Below are positions 1-8,529 of a stretch of DNA of 64,000 bases, piece by piece. Within the stretch, counting starts at the first letter, position 1, and each line of letters opens with the position of its first letter. The DNA comes from Alphaproteobacteria bacterium (GTDB lineage: Bacteria > Pseudomonadota > Alphaproteobacteria > Micropepsales > Micropepsaceae): NCBI GenBank assembly GCA_947462105.1, contig CANHNJ010000006.1:41501-105500 (forward strand), written 5' to 3'. Under the pieces are notes generated by a model. That model saw only the letters and a list, made by a program, of their open reading frames with translations. It did not search any database and was not told the origin of the DNA. The position numbers and the translations under genes were made by a program.

Positions 1-1
1 G

Positions 2-499
2 TTCGGCCTGCGCTTCGATGCGGTGCTGGCCCAGGCCGCCTTGAACGGCGCGGTGGCCGGGCGCACCGGCGCACAGCGGGTGCGGCTGACGCTGGATGAA
101 GCGGGCCGCCACGAGGCCAGTGCTGCGCCGCTGGAGCCCAACCCGCAGCAGTGGACCTATGCCATCGCCAGCGGGCGGGTGCAGAGCCGCGATCCGCTGC
201 AGCGTCACAAGACCAGTTGGCGCACGCTGTACGAGGAAACTGGCCTTGCCGACGAGATGCTGTTCCTGAACGAGCGCGGCGAACTGGCCGAAGGCGCGCG
301 CAGCAACATCTTCATTGCCCGTGATGGCGTTCTGCTGACGCCACCCTTGTCATCAGGCGCGCTGGATGGGCGGTTGCGGGCGGAGCTGATCGCGTCCGGC
401 AAGGCGCGCGAAGCGGTGTTGACGCCGGATGATCTGAAGAACGCCGAAGTTTACTTCGGCAATTCCCTGCGCGGGCTTATTAAAGCGATCCCCCTCTGA
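2..499 (+). CDS. Aminodeoxychorismate lyase-like (class IV aminotransferase) domain, 5' end missing
   Basis: Only the C-terminal part lies in the window; the frame is open to the left edge. It matches the PLP-dependent class IV aminotransferase fold used by 4-amino-4-deoxychorismate lyase, which releases pyruvate to give p-aminobenzoate for folate. Visible family motifs are HKTSWR (the lysine that would bind PLP), EGARSNIF and LTPPLSSGALDGRLR. The sequence around the lysine resembles bifunctional PabB-PabC fusions, so the missing 5' part may encode an aminodeoxychorismate synthase component I domain; that is inference. A branched-chain or D-amino-acid aminotransferase is a less likely alternative. 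It is followed by a 106-base gap containing palindromes and then by convergent genes. Confidence 0.8.
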   Translation, partial: FGLRFDAVLAQAALNGAVAGRTGAQRVRLTLDEAGRHEASAAPLEPNPQQWTYAIASGRVQSRDPLQRHKTSWRTLYEETGLADEMLFLNERGELAEGARSNIFIARDGVLLTPPLSSGALDGRLRAELIASGKAREAVLTPDDLKNAEVYFGNSLRGLIKAIPL

Positions 500-517
500 C
501 GCAGCTCGCATCCGCAC

Positions 518-594
518 GGCGGCTTTCGCCGCCATCGCGGACAGCTCGCTGCGCCATCTCCCCCTTCCTGTGCGCTGCGCGCACGATGGGGGAG
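518..594. repeat. Intergenic palindromes between convergent genes
   Basis: Two hairpins can be read. The first has 6-bp GGCGGC/GCCGCC arms at 518-523 and 528-533 with a TTTC loop. The second is a nested palindrome: CTCCCCC at 558-564 pairs with GGGGGAG at 588-594, and GTGCGC at 570-575 pairs with GCGCAC at 579-584. The nested shape resembles the palindrome at 35877-35916, so it may belong to a dispersed REP-like family. There is no U-run, so it is not a classical terminator, although it sits where one is needed. Confidence 0.45.
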
Positions 595-605
595 GAAGCC
601 AGATG

Positions 606-956
606 CTATTTTGTGGAGGCCGCCAGCATCGCCATCTGCGCTACGCTTTCGGGCACCAGCCATTTGGCGGCCTCGACCACGCGGCCTTCCTGCGTGTCGC
701 GCAGGGCGGCGCTTTCCAGGTCGCCGTTGCCCAGCAACTGCCGCAACCGCGCAGCGGCGGCATCGGCGCGGAAATTCGGCGTCAACGCCTGGGCCCCGAA
801 TTTCTGCGCCCAGTCGCGGTCGCGCAGGCGGCCCAGCACATCGTCATACGGTGTCGGCGGGTAATGCTTGCCGAACAGGTTCCACTGCCACGCCGCGCCA
901 CCGGCTGCCGCCAGCACCAGCGCGCTGCCGCCCAGAAGGAGCCCGCGCCGCGTCAT
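606..956 (-). CDS. Small Tat-signal protein, possible partner subunit of the adjacent GMC oxidoreductase
   Basis: A 116-residue protein. The N-terminus (MTRRGLLLGGSALVLAAAGG) has a twin arginine followed by a hydrophobic stretch, a plausible Tat signal or anchor. The start at 956 overlaps the stop of the GMC oxidoreductase by 4 bases (ATGA), implying translational coupling and a joint role. The body is short, with a conserved-looking end (QEGRVVEAAKWLVPESV), loosely similar to small subunits that accompany membrane-bound sugar or alcohol dehydrogenases (gluconate 2-dehydrogenase subunit 3 type). I do not recognise the family firmly. If it is the Tat hitchhiker partner, it would carry the flavoprotein to the periplasm. 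Confidence 0.6.
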   Translation of the reverse strand: MTRRGLLLGGSALVLAAAGGAAWQWNLFGKHYPPTPYDDVLGRLRDRDWAQKFGAQALTPNFRADAAAARLRQLLGNGDLESAALRDTQEGRVVEAAKWLVPESVAQMAMLAASTK

Positions 957-2494
957 GCCAGCACCGTCTTGAGGTGGTCGCCCAGCCGCAGCGTCAGGGC
1001 CAGCAGGTTCAGCGTCGGGTTCGACGACCCATAGGTGGGAAGCACCGAACTGCCCGCGACGAAGAGATTGGCGACGCCATGCACCTTGCTGTTGGCATCG
1101 ACCACGCCTTGTTTCGCATCGGCATGCATGCGGGTGGTGCCCATGTGATGGCTGCCCCACCAGGGCAGCGCCTTGGGCTGGTACATGCCCGCCAGCCAGT
1201 CGGGACGGCTGGCGCGGTTGAGCCGCAGCAGTCCGGCCTTGGAGGCCAGCAATTGCCGTCCCAGTTCGCGCAGGGTGGTGCGGTACAGGCGAAAATCGGT
1301 GTCGGGCACGGTGACGTGCAGCTTCAGGCGCGGCATGCCCAAGCCGTCGCGTTCGCCGCCCAGCGTCACGCGGCGCTCCGGATCGGGGATCGGCTCAAGC
1401 CCGCAGCCCAGCGAATAGGCGCGCGCCATGCTGGCATCGACGCCCAGCATCTGGGTAGTCGCCGCCACCGCTTCGCCCATCGGCGCCGTCATCGGCACCG
1501 GATATTCGACGGTGGTGAGCGAGCCGATGACTTTTTCCTTGCGGATAAAAGCCATCGTCGGCGAGAACACGGCGCGCACCGGCGTGCCGTCGGGCAGGAT
1601 CAGGGCGTTGTTGACGCCCTGGCCAGAGAAATAGCCTTTTGGAAGCTGGCCGTTGAACAGCACCAGCGTCGCCACATCGCGCGGAATGGGATGGTCGGCG
1701 AAGAAGCGGCCGACCAGGTCGTTCTGGTTGCCGATTCCGGGCTTCATCACATCGTTCGACGCCAGCAGCAGCCGCGCATTTTCCAGCGCCCCGCCCGCCA
1801 GCACGGTGAAGCGCGGCTTCACCGTCAGGCGCTTGCCTTCGGCCTGCACCTCCAGCCGCGCGATGCTGCGCGCATCCGGCGCCTGGCGCAGGCCGGTGAC
1901 GGCGGCATGGAGCCAGGTGGTGACGCGGGGTGCGGCTTTGAGCTCGGCCTCATAGCGCTTGCCGAACGGCGTCGGCAGCCCGCCGTCCTGGGTCTTCGAG
2001 AACTGGAACCAGCTTGTGTAAACGCCGCCATCGCCCAGCTTGAGGGTGGCGTCGCCCGTGGGGATGCGGCGCGGCGTCTGGTCGTACAGCCAGGGGCCCG
2101 CCTCGCACAGCGCCTGGGCCTTGGCGAAATAGGGCTGCAGCGCTTCGATGCCGAAGGGCCAGCCGGAATGGGCGATCCAGTCGCGCTGCTCGAAATCCAC
2201 CGCGTCCAGCGGCCGGTTCCAGCCGCCCCAGTGATTGGAACTGCCGCCGAAATAGCGCAACCGGCTTTCGTCCAGCGTCAGGTATGGCGTTTCGCCGTCC
2301 GCAGCGCCCTTGTAGGCATCCTGCACCTTGGCATCGAATTCGTTGCCGCCGGCTTCCAGCAGCAGGATGGTGAAGGCTGTGCTCTGCAGCGCCAGCGCCA
2401 GCGCGATCCCCGCCGGTCCGCCGCCGATGATGGCAAGGTCGGGCGTCACGGTTTCGCCATCAGGCAGGGTGCGGGCGTCGAGGATCGCGGCCAT
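953..2494 (-). CDS. GMC-family FAD-dependent oxidoreductase (sugar/alcohol dehydrogenase type)
   Basis: A 513-residue flavoprotein. The ADP-binding motif is at about residues 17-33 (DLAIIGGGPAGIALALAL). The C-terminal GMC_oxred_C region carries a GSHHMGTTRM segment (the His expected in the active site) and a late FAD-contact segment (LFVAGSSVLPTYGSSNPTLN). An SSNHWGGW motif near residue 100 is typical of the gluconate/fructose dehydrogenase branch. The predicted reaction is oxidation of a sugar, polyol or alcohol; the substrate cannot be read from sequence. It has no Tat signal itself, so export would need the downstream Tat protein. The start at 2494 overlaps the SDR stop by one base, supporting a single operon. 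Confidence 0.85.
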   Translation of the reverse strand: MAAILDARTLPDGETVTPDLAIIGGGPAGIALALALQSTAFTILLLEAGGNEFDAKVQDAYKGAADGETPYLTLDESRLRYFGGSSNHWGGWNRPLDAVDFEQRDWIAHSGWPFGIEALQPYFAKAQALCEAGPWLYDQTPRRIPTGDATLKLGDGGVYTSWFQFSKTQDGGLPTPFGKRYEAELKAAPRVTTWLHAAVTGLRQAPDARSIARLEVQAEGKRLTVKPRFTVLAGGALENARLLLASNDVMKPGIGNQNDLVGRFFADHPIPRDVATLVLFNGQLPKGYFSGQGVNNALILPDGTPVRAVFSPTMAFIRKEKVIGSLTTVEYPVPMTAPMGEAVAATTQMLGVDASMARAYSLGCGLEPIPDPERRVTLGGERDGLGMPRLKLHVTVPDTDFRLYRTTLRELGRQLLASKAGLLRLNRASRPDWLAGMYQPKALPWWGSHHMGTTRMHADAKQGVVDANSKVHGVANLFVAGSSVLPTYGSSNPTLNLLALTLRLGDHLKTVLA

Positions 2495-3198
2495 CAGAAA
2501 TCGTCCGCGTGACCGGCGTTGAAACCGCCATCGACGCCGATGGCCTGGCCGGTGATCCAGCGGCCATCGTCGCACAGCAGCAGCAGCGCCATCGGCACGA
2601 TGTCGCCGGGCGTGCCCAGGCGGCCCAGCGGATGCGCCGCCGCCAGCTTCGCCTTGCGCTCCGGCGGCAGCTTGGCCAGCAGCGGCGTTTCGACAAAGCC
2701 GGGGCAGAGGCAGTTCACACGGATATTCTGCGCCGCATAATCCAGCGCCATGTTGCGGGTCAGGGCGATGATCGCGCCCTTGCTGGCGCTGTAGGCGGCG
2801 CGATTGCGCGTGCCGGTGGTGCCGACCACCGAGGCGATGTGCAGGATGGCGCCGCCATGCGCACCCATCTTGGGCAGGGCGTATTTGGAAGCCAGGAAGC
2901 TGCCGCGCAGATTGACCGCCATCACCCGGTCATATTCGGCCATGTCGGTATCGGCGACGGCTGTGCGCAGGGCAATACCGGCGCTGTTCACCACCGCGTC
3001 GATGCGGCTCAGGCCGGACAGCGCGGTCTTGACCTGGTCCTCGTCGGCGATGTCGAGGCGATGGGCCTGGGCGAAGGGCGCTGCATCGCGGTCCAGCGCA
3101 ATGATGACAGCGCCTTCGGCTTCGGCGGCGCGCGCGATGGCCAGCCCCAGCCCCGAGGCCGCGCCCGTCACCACCACCTGTTTTCCGGAAAACCGCAT
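2494..3198 (-). CDS. Short-chain dehydrogenase/reductase (SDR)
   Basis: A 234-residue classical SDR. The Rossmann motif TGAASGLGLAIA lies near residues 11-22, NSAG near 71-74, the catalytic Ser region (HIASVVGTTG) near 120, and the active-site YSASK near 136-140. The C-terminus contains the usual GRLGTPGDI and ITGQAIGVDGGF signatures. It would perform an NAD(P)-dependent carbonyl/alcohol interconversion, substrate unknown. It lies between an ArsR-type regulator 42 bases upstream and the GMC oxidoreductase downstream, so the three may form a regulated oxidation pathway; that is inferred from order only. Confidence 0.88.
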   Translation of the reverse strand: MRFSGKQVVVTGAASGLGLAIARAAEAEGAVIIALDRDAAPFAQAHRLDIADEDQVKTALSGLSRIDAVVNSAGIALRTAVADTDMAEYDRVMAVNLRGSFLASKYALPKMGAHGGAILHIASVVGTTGTRNRAAYSASKGAIIALTRNMALDYAAQNIRVNCLCPGFVETPLLAKLPPERKAKLAAAHPLGRLGTPGDIVPMALLLLCDDGRWITGQAIGVDGGFNAGHADDF

Positions 3199-3240
3199 GC
3201 CCCGTCATAAGCGAAGGAGCGGAACGGCGGCAAGAGCGGT

Positions 3241-3525
3241 CTAGATGCGCGAAAGTTGCGCCAGATAGGCGTCCAGCACCGGCCGGTTGAGGGTCAGTTT
3301 CAGGAATTTGCCTTTGCGCGTGATTTCCACCAGCCCGGCATTCTCCAGCTCCTTGATGTGGTGGGAGAGGGTGGCGGCGGTGACTTTCTGTTTTTCGTTC
3401 AATTCGCTGCAGGCGGCATGGCCGCTGCACTTGCCGATCTGCTTCAGGATATCGACCCGGCGCGGTTCCGCCAGCGCCTTGGCGATCAGCGCGAACTGGC
3501 GGGGGGTGAGCTTGACGGCGGCCAT
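3241..3525 (-). CDS. ArsR-family winged-helix transcriptional regulator
   Basis: A 94-residue protein with a single winged helix: [14 protein letters not shown] (helix 1), [18 protein letters not shown] (recognition helix) and a KGKFLKLTL wing. Two cysteines in [10 protein letters not shown] could bind metal or respond to redox, but the classical ArsR ELCVCDL box is absent. The ATG at 3525 was chosen over upstream in-frame codons because those would run the frame across the tRNA gene. It probably controls the SDR-GMC genes downstream; that is inference. Confidence 0.8.
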   Translation of the reverse strand: MAAVKLTPRQFALIAKALAEPRRVDILKQIGKCSGHAACSELNEKQKVTAATLSHHIKELENAGLVEITRKGKFLKLTLNRPVLDAYLAQLSRI

Positions 3526-3649
3526 GATGGGAAAGTGGCGTGGGGCGGGGAGCGATACAAGGGTGGGGTGGTGGCCCGCCTGCGCCCCTTTGCGACGTCC
3601 GGGCGGCGACGCTACGCTGCCGCTAGGCGTCGCCTGACGCCGCTGCGGG

Positions 3650-3731
3650 CGCTTGGCTCCACCAATTCCCGCATGCTGTTCTGGTGAAAGGTGAGTTCCG
3701 CCGGTTGGGCGGGAATTGGTGGAGCCAAGCG
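3650..3731. repeat. Perfect 23-bp inverted repeat containing the tRNA-Ala 3' end
   Basis: Arms at 3650-3672 and 3709-3731 are exact reverse complements, separated by 36 bases. The right arm covers the last 15 bases of tRNA-Ala (part of the T stem, acceptor 3' strand and CCA) plus 8 bases of its 3' flank. The left arm is an isolated inverted copy. A primary tRNA transcript could fold the copy onto the mature 3' end. Confidence 0.9.
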
Positions 3732-3792
3732 GGATCGAACCGCTGACCTCCTGCATGCCATGCAGGCGCTCTCCCAGCTGAGCTATGGCCCC
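3717..3792 (-). tRNA. tRNA-Ala (anticodon GGC)
   Basis: Read on the minus strand, the 76 bases fold as a complete cloverleaf. The 7-bp acceptor GGGGCCA pairs with TGGCTCC (one G-T pair). The D arm contains AGCTCAGCTGGGAGAGC, the anticodon stem is CCTGC/GCAGG with loop ATGGCAT (anticodon GGC), and the T arm contains GGTTCGATCC. The discriminator is A and CCA is encoded. It decodes GCC, a heavily used alanine codon in this GC-rich genome. The 3' end is part of a perfect inverted repeat. Confidence 0.97.
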
Positions 3793-3902
3793 GAACCAAT
3801 TGGGACCGGTCTGGTAGCCGATCCCACGTAGCATTGCCAGCAAAAGTGTACTTACGGTTTTGCGTCCGGCAATGCGACAAACAAAAACGTCAATGTAAAG
3901 GC

Positions 3903-4409
3903 TTAGCCTTCGTCCTTGGTGATGTCGGCATCGATGATGCCCGAGACATCGTCTTCCTCGTCTTCGACTTCGCCGAGAAGATCGTTGTCTTCCTCGTCTT
4001 CGTCGTCTTCGATATCCTCGATCTCGACGCCTTCTTCGTCACTTTCGACCACCTGCATGCCTTCGGCGGTCTCGGGCTCTTCGGCCTCTTCTTCCTCTTC
4101 GTCCTCGCCGGTGGCGGCAACGTTCAGGGGCGCTTCGACGACGGCTTCTTCTTCCTCGTCCTCTTCGGATTCGGCTTCGCCGTCTTCTTCGTCCTCGTCG
4201 TCTTCCTCGTCATCGGTTTCGGCGGCGCGAACGACACCGGCGGGCTCGGGCTGGCGGCGGCGCTGCTTGAACAGCGCTTCCGGCTCGTACGAGAAACCGC
4301 ACTTGGGGCACTCGATCGGACGCTTCTCCAGATCGTAAAAACGGGCGTTGCACGCAGGGCAACCCCGTTTGGTTCCAAGATCTGCCTTGACCAAGAGTGA
4401 TGTTCCCAT
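3903..4409 (-). CDS. FYDLN-type acidic protein (TIGR02300 family)
   Basis: A 168-residue protein with an N-terminal zinc-ribbon-like segment holding two CxxC pairs (CPAC near residue 17 and CPKC near 34), flanking the [13 protein letters not shown] signature that names the family. From about residue 65 to the end it is almost entirely Glu and Asp, separated by short hydrophobic islands ([25 protein letters not shown]). The ATG at 4409 gives the family's usual start, [20 protein letters not shown]. Function is unknown; the family is found in alphaproteobacteria, commonly near aroA. Its start is 70 bases from the divergent aroA start. Confidence 0.88.
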   Translation of the reverse strand: MGTSLLVKADLGTKRGCPACNARFYDLEKRPIECPKCGFSYEPEALFKQRRRQPEPAGVVRAAETDDEEDDEDEEDGEAESEEDEEEEAVVEAPLNVAATGEDEEEEEAEEPETAEGMQVVESDEEGVEIEDIEDDEDEEDNDLLGEVEDEEDDVSGIIDADITKDEG

Positions 4410-4479
4410 AAAGAAGGGGTTATTCGGAGGGGCGCGTTTGCCACGGCTTGCCCCCGCTGTAAAGGTCCATCTCCCCGCC

Positions 4480-5808
4480 ATGCAAAACCCCGATCCCAGC
4501 CCCCGCCGCGCCCGCCAAAAAGGCCCATTGCGGGGCACGGCCACGATCCCCGGCGACAAGTCGATTTCCCAGCGGGCCATCATCCTGGGCGGCCTGGCGA
4601 CTGGAGAAACCCGCATTACCGGCCTGCTGGAGTCCGGCGACGTCCAGTCCACCGCCGGGGCGATCCGGGCCCTGGGCGCCACCGTGACCCGCGACGGGCC
4701 GGGCGCCTGGCGGGTGACGGGGGCCAAGTGGGCCAGCCCGGCGGAACCTCTGGATTTCGGCAATTCGGGCACCGGCTCGCGGCTGGTGATGGGCGCGGTG
4801 GCCGGGCAGGGCATCTCGGCCACCTTCACCGGCGACGCCTCCCTGCGCTCGCGCCCGATGGCGCGGGTGCTGGACCCGCTCAAGGCCTTTGGCGCGACCT
4901 ATGCGGGCCAGGGCGCCAAGGCGCTGATGCCGGTGACGGTGCAGGGAGCAAAAACCATTCCGGCGGCGGATGTCACCGTCGCCACCGCCTCGGCGCAGGT
5001 GAAATCGGCGCTGCTGCTGGCGGCGCTGGGTGCAACCGGCACCAGCCGCATCGCGCAGGCCACGCTGACCCGCGATCACAGCGAGAAGATGCTGGCCGGG
5101 TTCGGCGCGAACATCACCGTGACGCCGGACGGCGCAGGCGAAGTCATCGCCATCGCAGGTCCGGTGCAGCTCAAGGCCTGCGCCGTGGAAGTGCCGCGCG
5201 ATCCGTCTTCGGCGGCGTTCCCGCTGGTGGCGGCGCTGATCGTCCCGGGCTCGGAAATCACGCTGCCCAACATCATGCTCAATCCCCGCCGCGCCGGGCT
5301 GATCGAGACCCTGATCGAGATGGGCGGCGACATCACCATCAGCAATCGCCGCACCAGCGGCGGCGAGGCGATTGGCGATCTCATCGTGCGCGCTTCAAAG
5401 CTCAAGGGCATCGAGGTGCCGCACGACCGCGCGCCGTCGATGATCGACGAATATCCCATCCTGGCGGTGGCGGCGGCCTTCGCCACCGGCACCACCGCCA
5501 TGCGCGGGCTGGAGGAATTGCGGGTCAAGGAAAGCGACCGCCTCGAAGCGGTGGCGCGGGGGCTGACGCTGAACGGCGTGCCGCACACCATCGCAGGTGA
5601 CGACCTGCTGGTGCACGGCATGGGGCAGGATGGCGTGCCCGGCGGTGGCACCGTGCCCACCCACATGGATCACCGCATCGCGATGGCGTTCCTCACGATG
5701 GGCATGGCCGCGCAAAATCCCGTCACCGTCGATGATGTCACCATGATCGCCACCAGCTTCCCCGAATATGAGGGCCTGATGCTGAATTTGGGCGCGGACC
5801 TCGCATGA
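4480..5808 (+). CDS. aroA: 3-phosphoshikimate 1-carboxyvinyltransferase (EPSP synthase)
   Basis: A 442-residue enzyme of the shikimate pathway that transfers enolpyruvate from PEP to shikimate-3-phosphate. Family motifs include GDKSISQRA (near residue 25), [15 protein letters not shown] (PEP site), [10 protein letters not shown], the catalytic [13 protein letters not shown] and the LRVKESDR box. The G-N-S-G-T rather than LGNAGTA sequence resembles alphaproteobacterial class II-type forms. The ATG at 4480 was preferred because upstream in-frame codons lie inside the divergent gene's leader and lack family similarity. It overlaps cmk by 4 bases. Confidence 0.96.
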   Translation: MQNPDPSPRRARQKGPLRGTATIPGDKSISQRAIILGGLATGETRITGLLESGDVQSTAGAIRALGATVTRDGPGAWRVTGAKWASPAEPLDFGNSGTGSRLVMGAVAGQGISATFTGDASLRSRPMARVLDPLKAFGATYAGQGAKALMPVTVQGAKTIPAADVTVATASAQVKSALLLAALGATGTSRIAQATLTRDHSEKMLAGFGANITVTPDGAGEVIAIAGPVQLKACAVEVPRDPSSAAFPLVAALIVPGSEITLPNIMLNPRRAGLIETLIEMGGDITISNRRTSGGEAIGDLIVRASKLKGIEVPHDRAPSMIDEYPILAVAAAFATGTTAMRGLEELRVKESDRLEAVARGLTLNGVPHTIAGDDLLVHGMGQDGVPGGGTVPTHMDHRIAMAFLTMGMAAQNPVTVDDVTMIATSFPEYEGLMLNLGADLA

Positions 5809-6473
5809 CCGTGGTGATTGCCGTCGATGGCCCCGCCGCCTCCGGCAAGGGCACGATCTCGCGGCGGCTGGCGAAGCATTTCCATTTCGCCCACATGGAT
5901 TCCGGCGCGCTCTATCGCCTGACGGCGCTGGCGGTGCTGGAGGCGAACGGCGACCCCACCCTCGAGGCCGATGCGCTCTGCGGTGCCGCCACCATCGATT
6001 TGAGCCGCGCGGGCGATCCCGCCATCCGCACGGCGGAAGTCGGCACGGCGGCGTCCCGGGTCTCGGCTATCGCGGCGGTGCGGGCGGCGCTGCATGATTT
6101 CCAGATCAGCTTCCTCACCAGCCCGCCGGGGGAAAGCCTGGGCGCGGTGATGGACGGGCGCGACATCGGCACCGTCATCGCCCCCCACGCCCAGGCCAAG
6201 CTCTATATCGAGGCCAGCCCGGAAGTCCGGGCCCACCGCCGCTGGCTGGAACTCGCCGGCATGGGGCTGGAACGGGACAAGACCCTGTTGCTGGCCGAAA
6301 TCCTGGCCCGGGACGAGGCCGACCGCACCCGGCCGATCTCGCCCCTGCGCCGGGCCGAGGACGCCGCCTTGCTCGACACCACCAATTTGGATATAGACGC
6401 GGCGTTCGCGGCCGCTCTGGCCTTGGTTTCTCCAAGGGTTGAGGGCGCGCTCAAGGAACGCCACAGGGGCTAA
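5805..6473 (+). CDS. cmk: Cytidylate kinase
   Basis: A 222-residue NMP kinase that phosphorylates CMP/dCMP with ATP. The P-loop is [17 protein letters not shown] near residues 7-23, followed by the HMDSGALYR motif and [15 protein letters not shown] (substrate binding). The lid region holds [13 protein letters not shown]. The ATG at 5805 overlaps the aroA stop (ATGA). The aroA-cmk-rpsA order is well conserved in proteobacteria and supports the call. Confidence 0.96.
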   Translation: MTVVIAVDGPAASGKGTISRRLAKHFHFAHMDSGALYRLTALAVLEANGDPTLEADALCGAATIDLSRAGDPAIRTAEVGTAASRVSAIAAVRAALHDFQISFLTSPPGESLGAVMDGRDIGTVIAPHAQAKLYIEASPEVRAHRRWLELAGMGLERDKTLLLAEILARDEADRTRPISPLRRAEDAALLDTTNLDIDAAFAAALALVSPRVEGALKERHRG

Positions 6474-6605
6474 GGAGGCCCGGCGTCCTTTCGGGCAACC
6501 CGCTTACTTCATTGCAAACCCATCGCCCTCAAAAAGGGAAGTCCAGCGGCATCTTCATTGGGAAGACGCCCGTTCGGCATGACGCACGTACAGGAAATAA
6601 ACCGC

Positions 6606-8369
6606 ATGGCTCGCGCCGCTACCGTCCTCAAGAACCCGCCGTCCATTTCCACGCCGTCGCGCGACGATTTCGCCGCGATGCTGGAGCAGAGCTTCACGAC
6701 CCAGTCGCCGCAGGAAGGCGCCGTCATCAAGGGCACCATCGTCTCGATCGAGAATGATTTTGCCATGGTCGATGTCGGTCTGAAGACCGAGGGCCGCATC
6801 GCCCTCAAGGAATTCGCCATGCCGGGCGTGCCCGCCGACATCAAGGTCGGCGACACGGTCGAAGTTTACCTGGAGCGCGTCGAGAATGCGCTGGGCGAAG
6901 CCGTGCTGTCGCGCGACAAGGCCCGCCGCGAGGAAAGCTGGATCAAGCTGGAACGCGCCTTCAACGACCAGACCCGCGTCACCGGCGTGATCTTCGGCCG
7001 CGTCAAGGGCGGCTTCACCGTCGATCTCGACGGCGCCGTCGCGTTCCTGCCCGGCAGCCAGGTTGACGTCCGCCCGATGCGCGATGTCGGCCCGCTGATG
7101 AACCAGCCGCAGTTGTTCCAGATCCTCAAGATGGATCGCCGCCGCGGCAACATCGTCGTCTCGCGCCGCGCCGTGCTCGAAGAGCGCCGCGCCGAGGAGC
7201 GCACCTCGCTGGTCGCCAGCCTGGTCGAGAAGCAGGTGGTCGAAGGCGTGGTCAAGAACATCACCGACTATGGCGCCTTCGTGGATCTGGGCGGCGTGGA
7301 CGGCCTGCTGCATGTCACCGACATCGCCTGGCGCCGCGTTTCGCACCCGACCGAAGTCCTGACCGTCGGCCAGACCGTCACCGTGCAGATCATCAAGATC
7401 AACCATGAGACGCAGCGCATCAGCCTGGGCATGAAGCAGCTCCAGACCGATCCGTGGGAAGGCGTTTCGGCCAAGTACCCGGTCGGCGCCAAGTTCACCG
7501 GCAAGGTCACCAATGTCACCGATTACGGCGCCTTCGTGGAGCTGGAGCCGGGCGTCGAAGGCCTGGTCCATGTCAGCGAGATGAGCTGGGTCAAGAAGAA
7601 CCTGGCCCCGTCCAAGCTGGTCGCGCCGGGCACCGATGTCGATGTGCAGGTGCTGGAAGTCGATTCCAACAAGCGCCGCATCAGCCTCGGCCTCAAGCAG
7701 ACCCAGGAAAACCCGTGGAACGCCGTGGCCGCCGAACATCCGGTGGGCAGCGTGATCGAGGGCGAGATCAAGTCCATCACCGAGTTCGGCCTGTTTGTCG
7801 GTATCGACAGCGAGATCGACGGCATGGTCCATCTCTCCGACCTGAGCTGGACCGAAGCCGGCGAAGACGCCATAAAGGCCTATGAGAAGGGTCAGACCGT
7901 CAAGGCCAAGATCCTCGACATCGATATCGAGAAGGAGCGCGTCTCCCTCGGCATCAAGCAGCTGGAAGAAGGTCCGGCCCGTTCCTCTGGCGCGGCGGCG
8001 TCTGCCGGTTCCACCGGCGGTGGCCTGCGCAAGAACCAGGTCGTCACCGGCTCGGTGACCGAGGTCAATGACGGTGGCATCGAGGTGGAACTGGAAGGCG
8101 GCGTTCGCGCCTTCATCCGCCGCGCCGACCTGGCCCGCGACCGCAACGACCAGCGTCCCGAGCGTTTCGGCAAGGGCGACAAGGTCGATGCCCTGGTCAC
8201 CTCGGTGGACAAGGCCAGCCGCAAGGTCAGCCTGTCGATCAAGGCCAAGGAAATCTCGGAAGAGCGCGACGCCGTCGAGCAGTTCGGTTCGTCCGACTCG
8301 GGCGCCAGCCTTGGCGACATCCTGGGTGCGGCCCTGAAGAAGAAGACGAAAAAGGGCGAGGCGGAATAA
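6606..8369 (+). CDS. rpsA: 30S ribosomal protein S1
   Basis: A 587-residue protein with six S1 (OB-fold) repeats: two diverged N-terminal ones (about 35-105 and 120-190) and four regular ones each beginning like VVKNITDYGAFVDLGG. S1 binds mRNA leaders and presents them to the 30S subunit. An ATG at 6579 is in frame, but the ATG at 6606 has AGGAAA about 8 bases upstream and gives the usual alphaproteobacterial N-terminus, so it was chosen. The C-terminus is lysine-rich (AALKKKTKKGEAE). A 132-base leader separates it from cmk, with no autoregulatory structure I can identify. Confidence 0.96.
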   Translation: MARAATVLKNPPSISTPSRDDFAAMLEQSFTTQSPQEGAVIKGTIVSIENDFAMVDVGLKTEGRIALKEFAMPGVPADIKVGDTVEVYLERVENALGEAVLSRDKARREESWIKLERAFNDQTRVTGVIFGRVKGGFTVDLDGAVAFLPGSQVDVRPMRDVGPLMNQPQLFQILKMDRRRGNIVVSRRAVLEERRAEERTSLVASLVEKQVVEGVVKNITDYGAFVDLGGVDGLLHVTDIAWRRVSHPTEVLTVGQTVTVQIIKINHETQRISLGMKQLQTDPWEGVSAKYPVGAKFTGKVTNVTDYGAFVELEPGVEGLVHVSEMSWVKKNLAPSKLVAPGTDVDVQVLEVDSNKRRISLGLKQTQENPWNAVAAEHPVGSVIEGEIKSITEFGLFVGIDSEIDGMVHLSDLSWTEAGEDAIKAYEKGQTVKAKILDIDIEKERVSLGIKQLEEGPARSSGAAASAGSTGGGLRKNQVVTGSVTEVNDGGIEVELEGGVRAFIRRADLARDRNDQRPERFGKGDKVDALVTSVDKASRKVSLSIKAKEISEERDAVEQFGSSDSGASLGDILGAALKKKTKKGEAE

Positions 8370-8447
8370 CGAAAGGTCCAGTGGACCTTTCGTCCGCCGA
8401 GCGCCAAGCCCCTCACTTGTGAGGGGCGCGGCAGTCCAGAAGTAAGA

Positions 8448-8474
8448 GGGCGCGGGTTCATCCCGCGCCCTTTT
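8448..8474 (+). terminator. Rho-independent terminator after rpsA
   Basis: A 9-bp stem GGGCGCGGG/CCCGCGCCC with loop TTCAT is followed by TTTT. Two weaker palindromes precede it, a GAAAGGTCC/GGACCTTTC element just after the stop and CCCCTCAC/GTGAGGGG at about 8409-8426, so the rpsA 3' end is strongly structured. Confidence 0.85.
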
Positions 8475-8529
8475 GCTTTGTGGTCTGCCGGGCGTAGGCT
8501 CCCCGCATAACAAGACAAGGGGGAGCCTC

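Noticed and set aside
611..2512. Long open frame on the plus strand opposite the GMC oxidoreductase
   Set aside because: It is the antisense frame of a GC-rich gene; its predicted protein is low-complexity (Arg/Gln/Gly-rich) with no motifs.
3241..3843. A 200-residue version of the ArsR protein starting at 3843
   Set aside because: It would run through the tRNA-Ala gene and the inverted repeat; the ATG at 3525 gives the complete domain.
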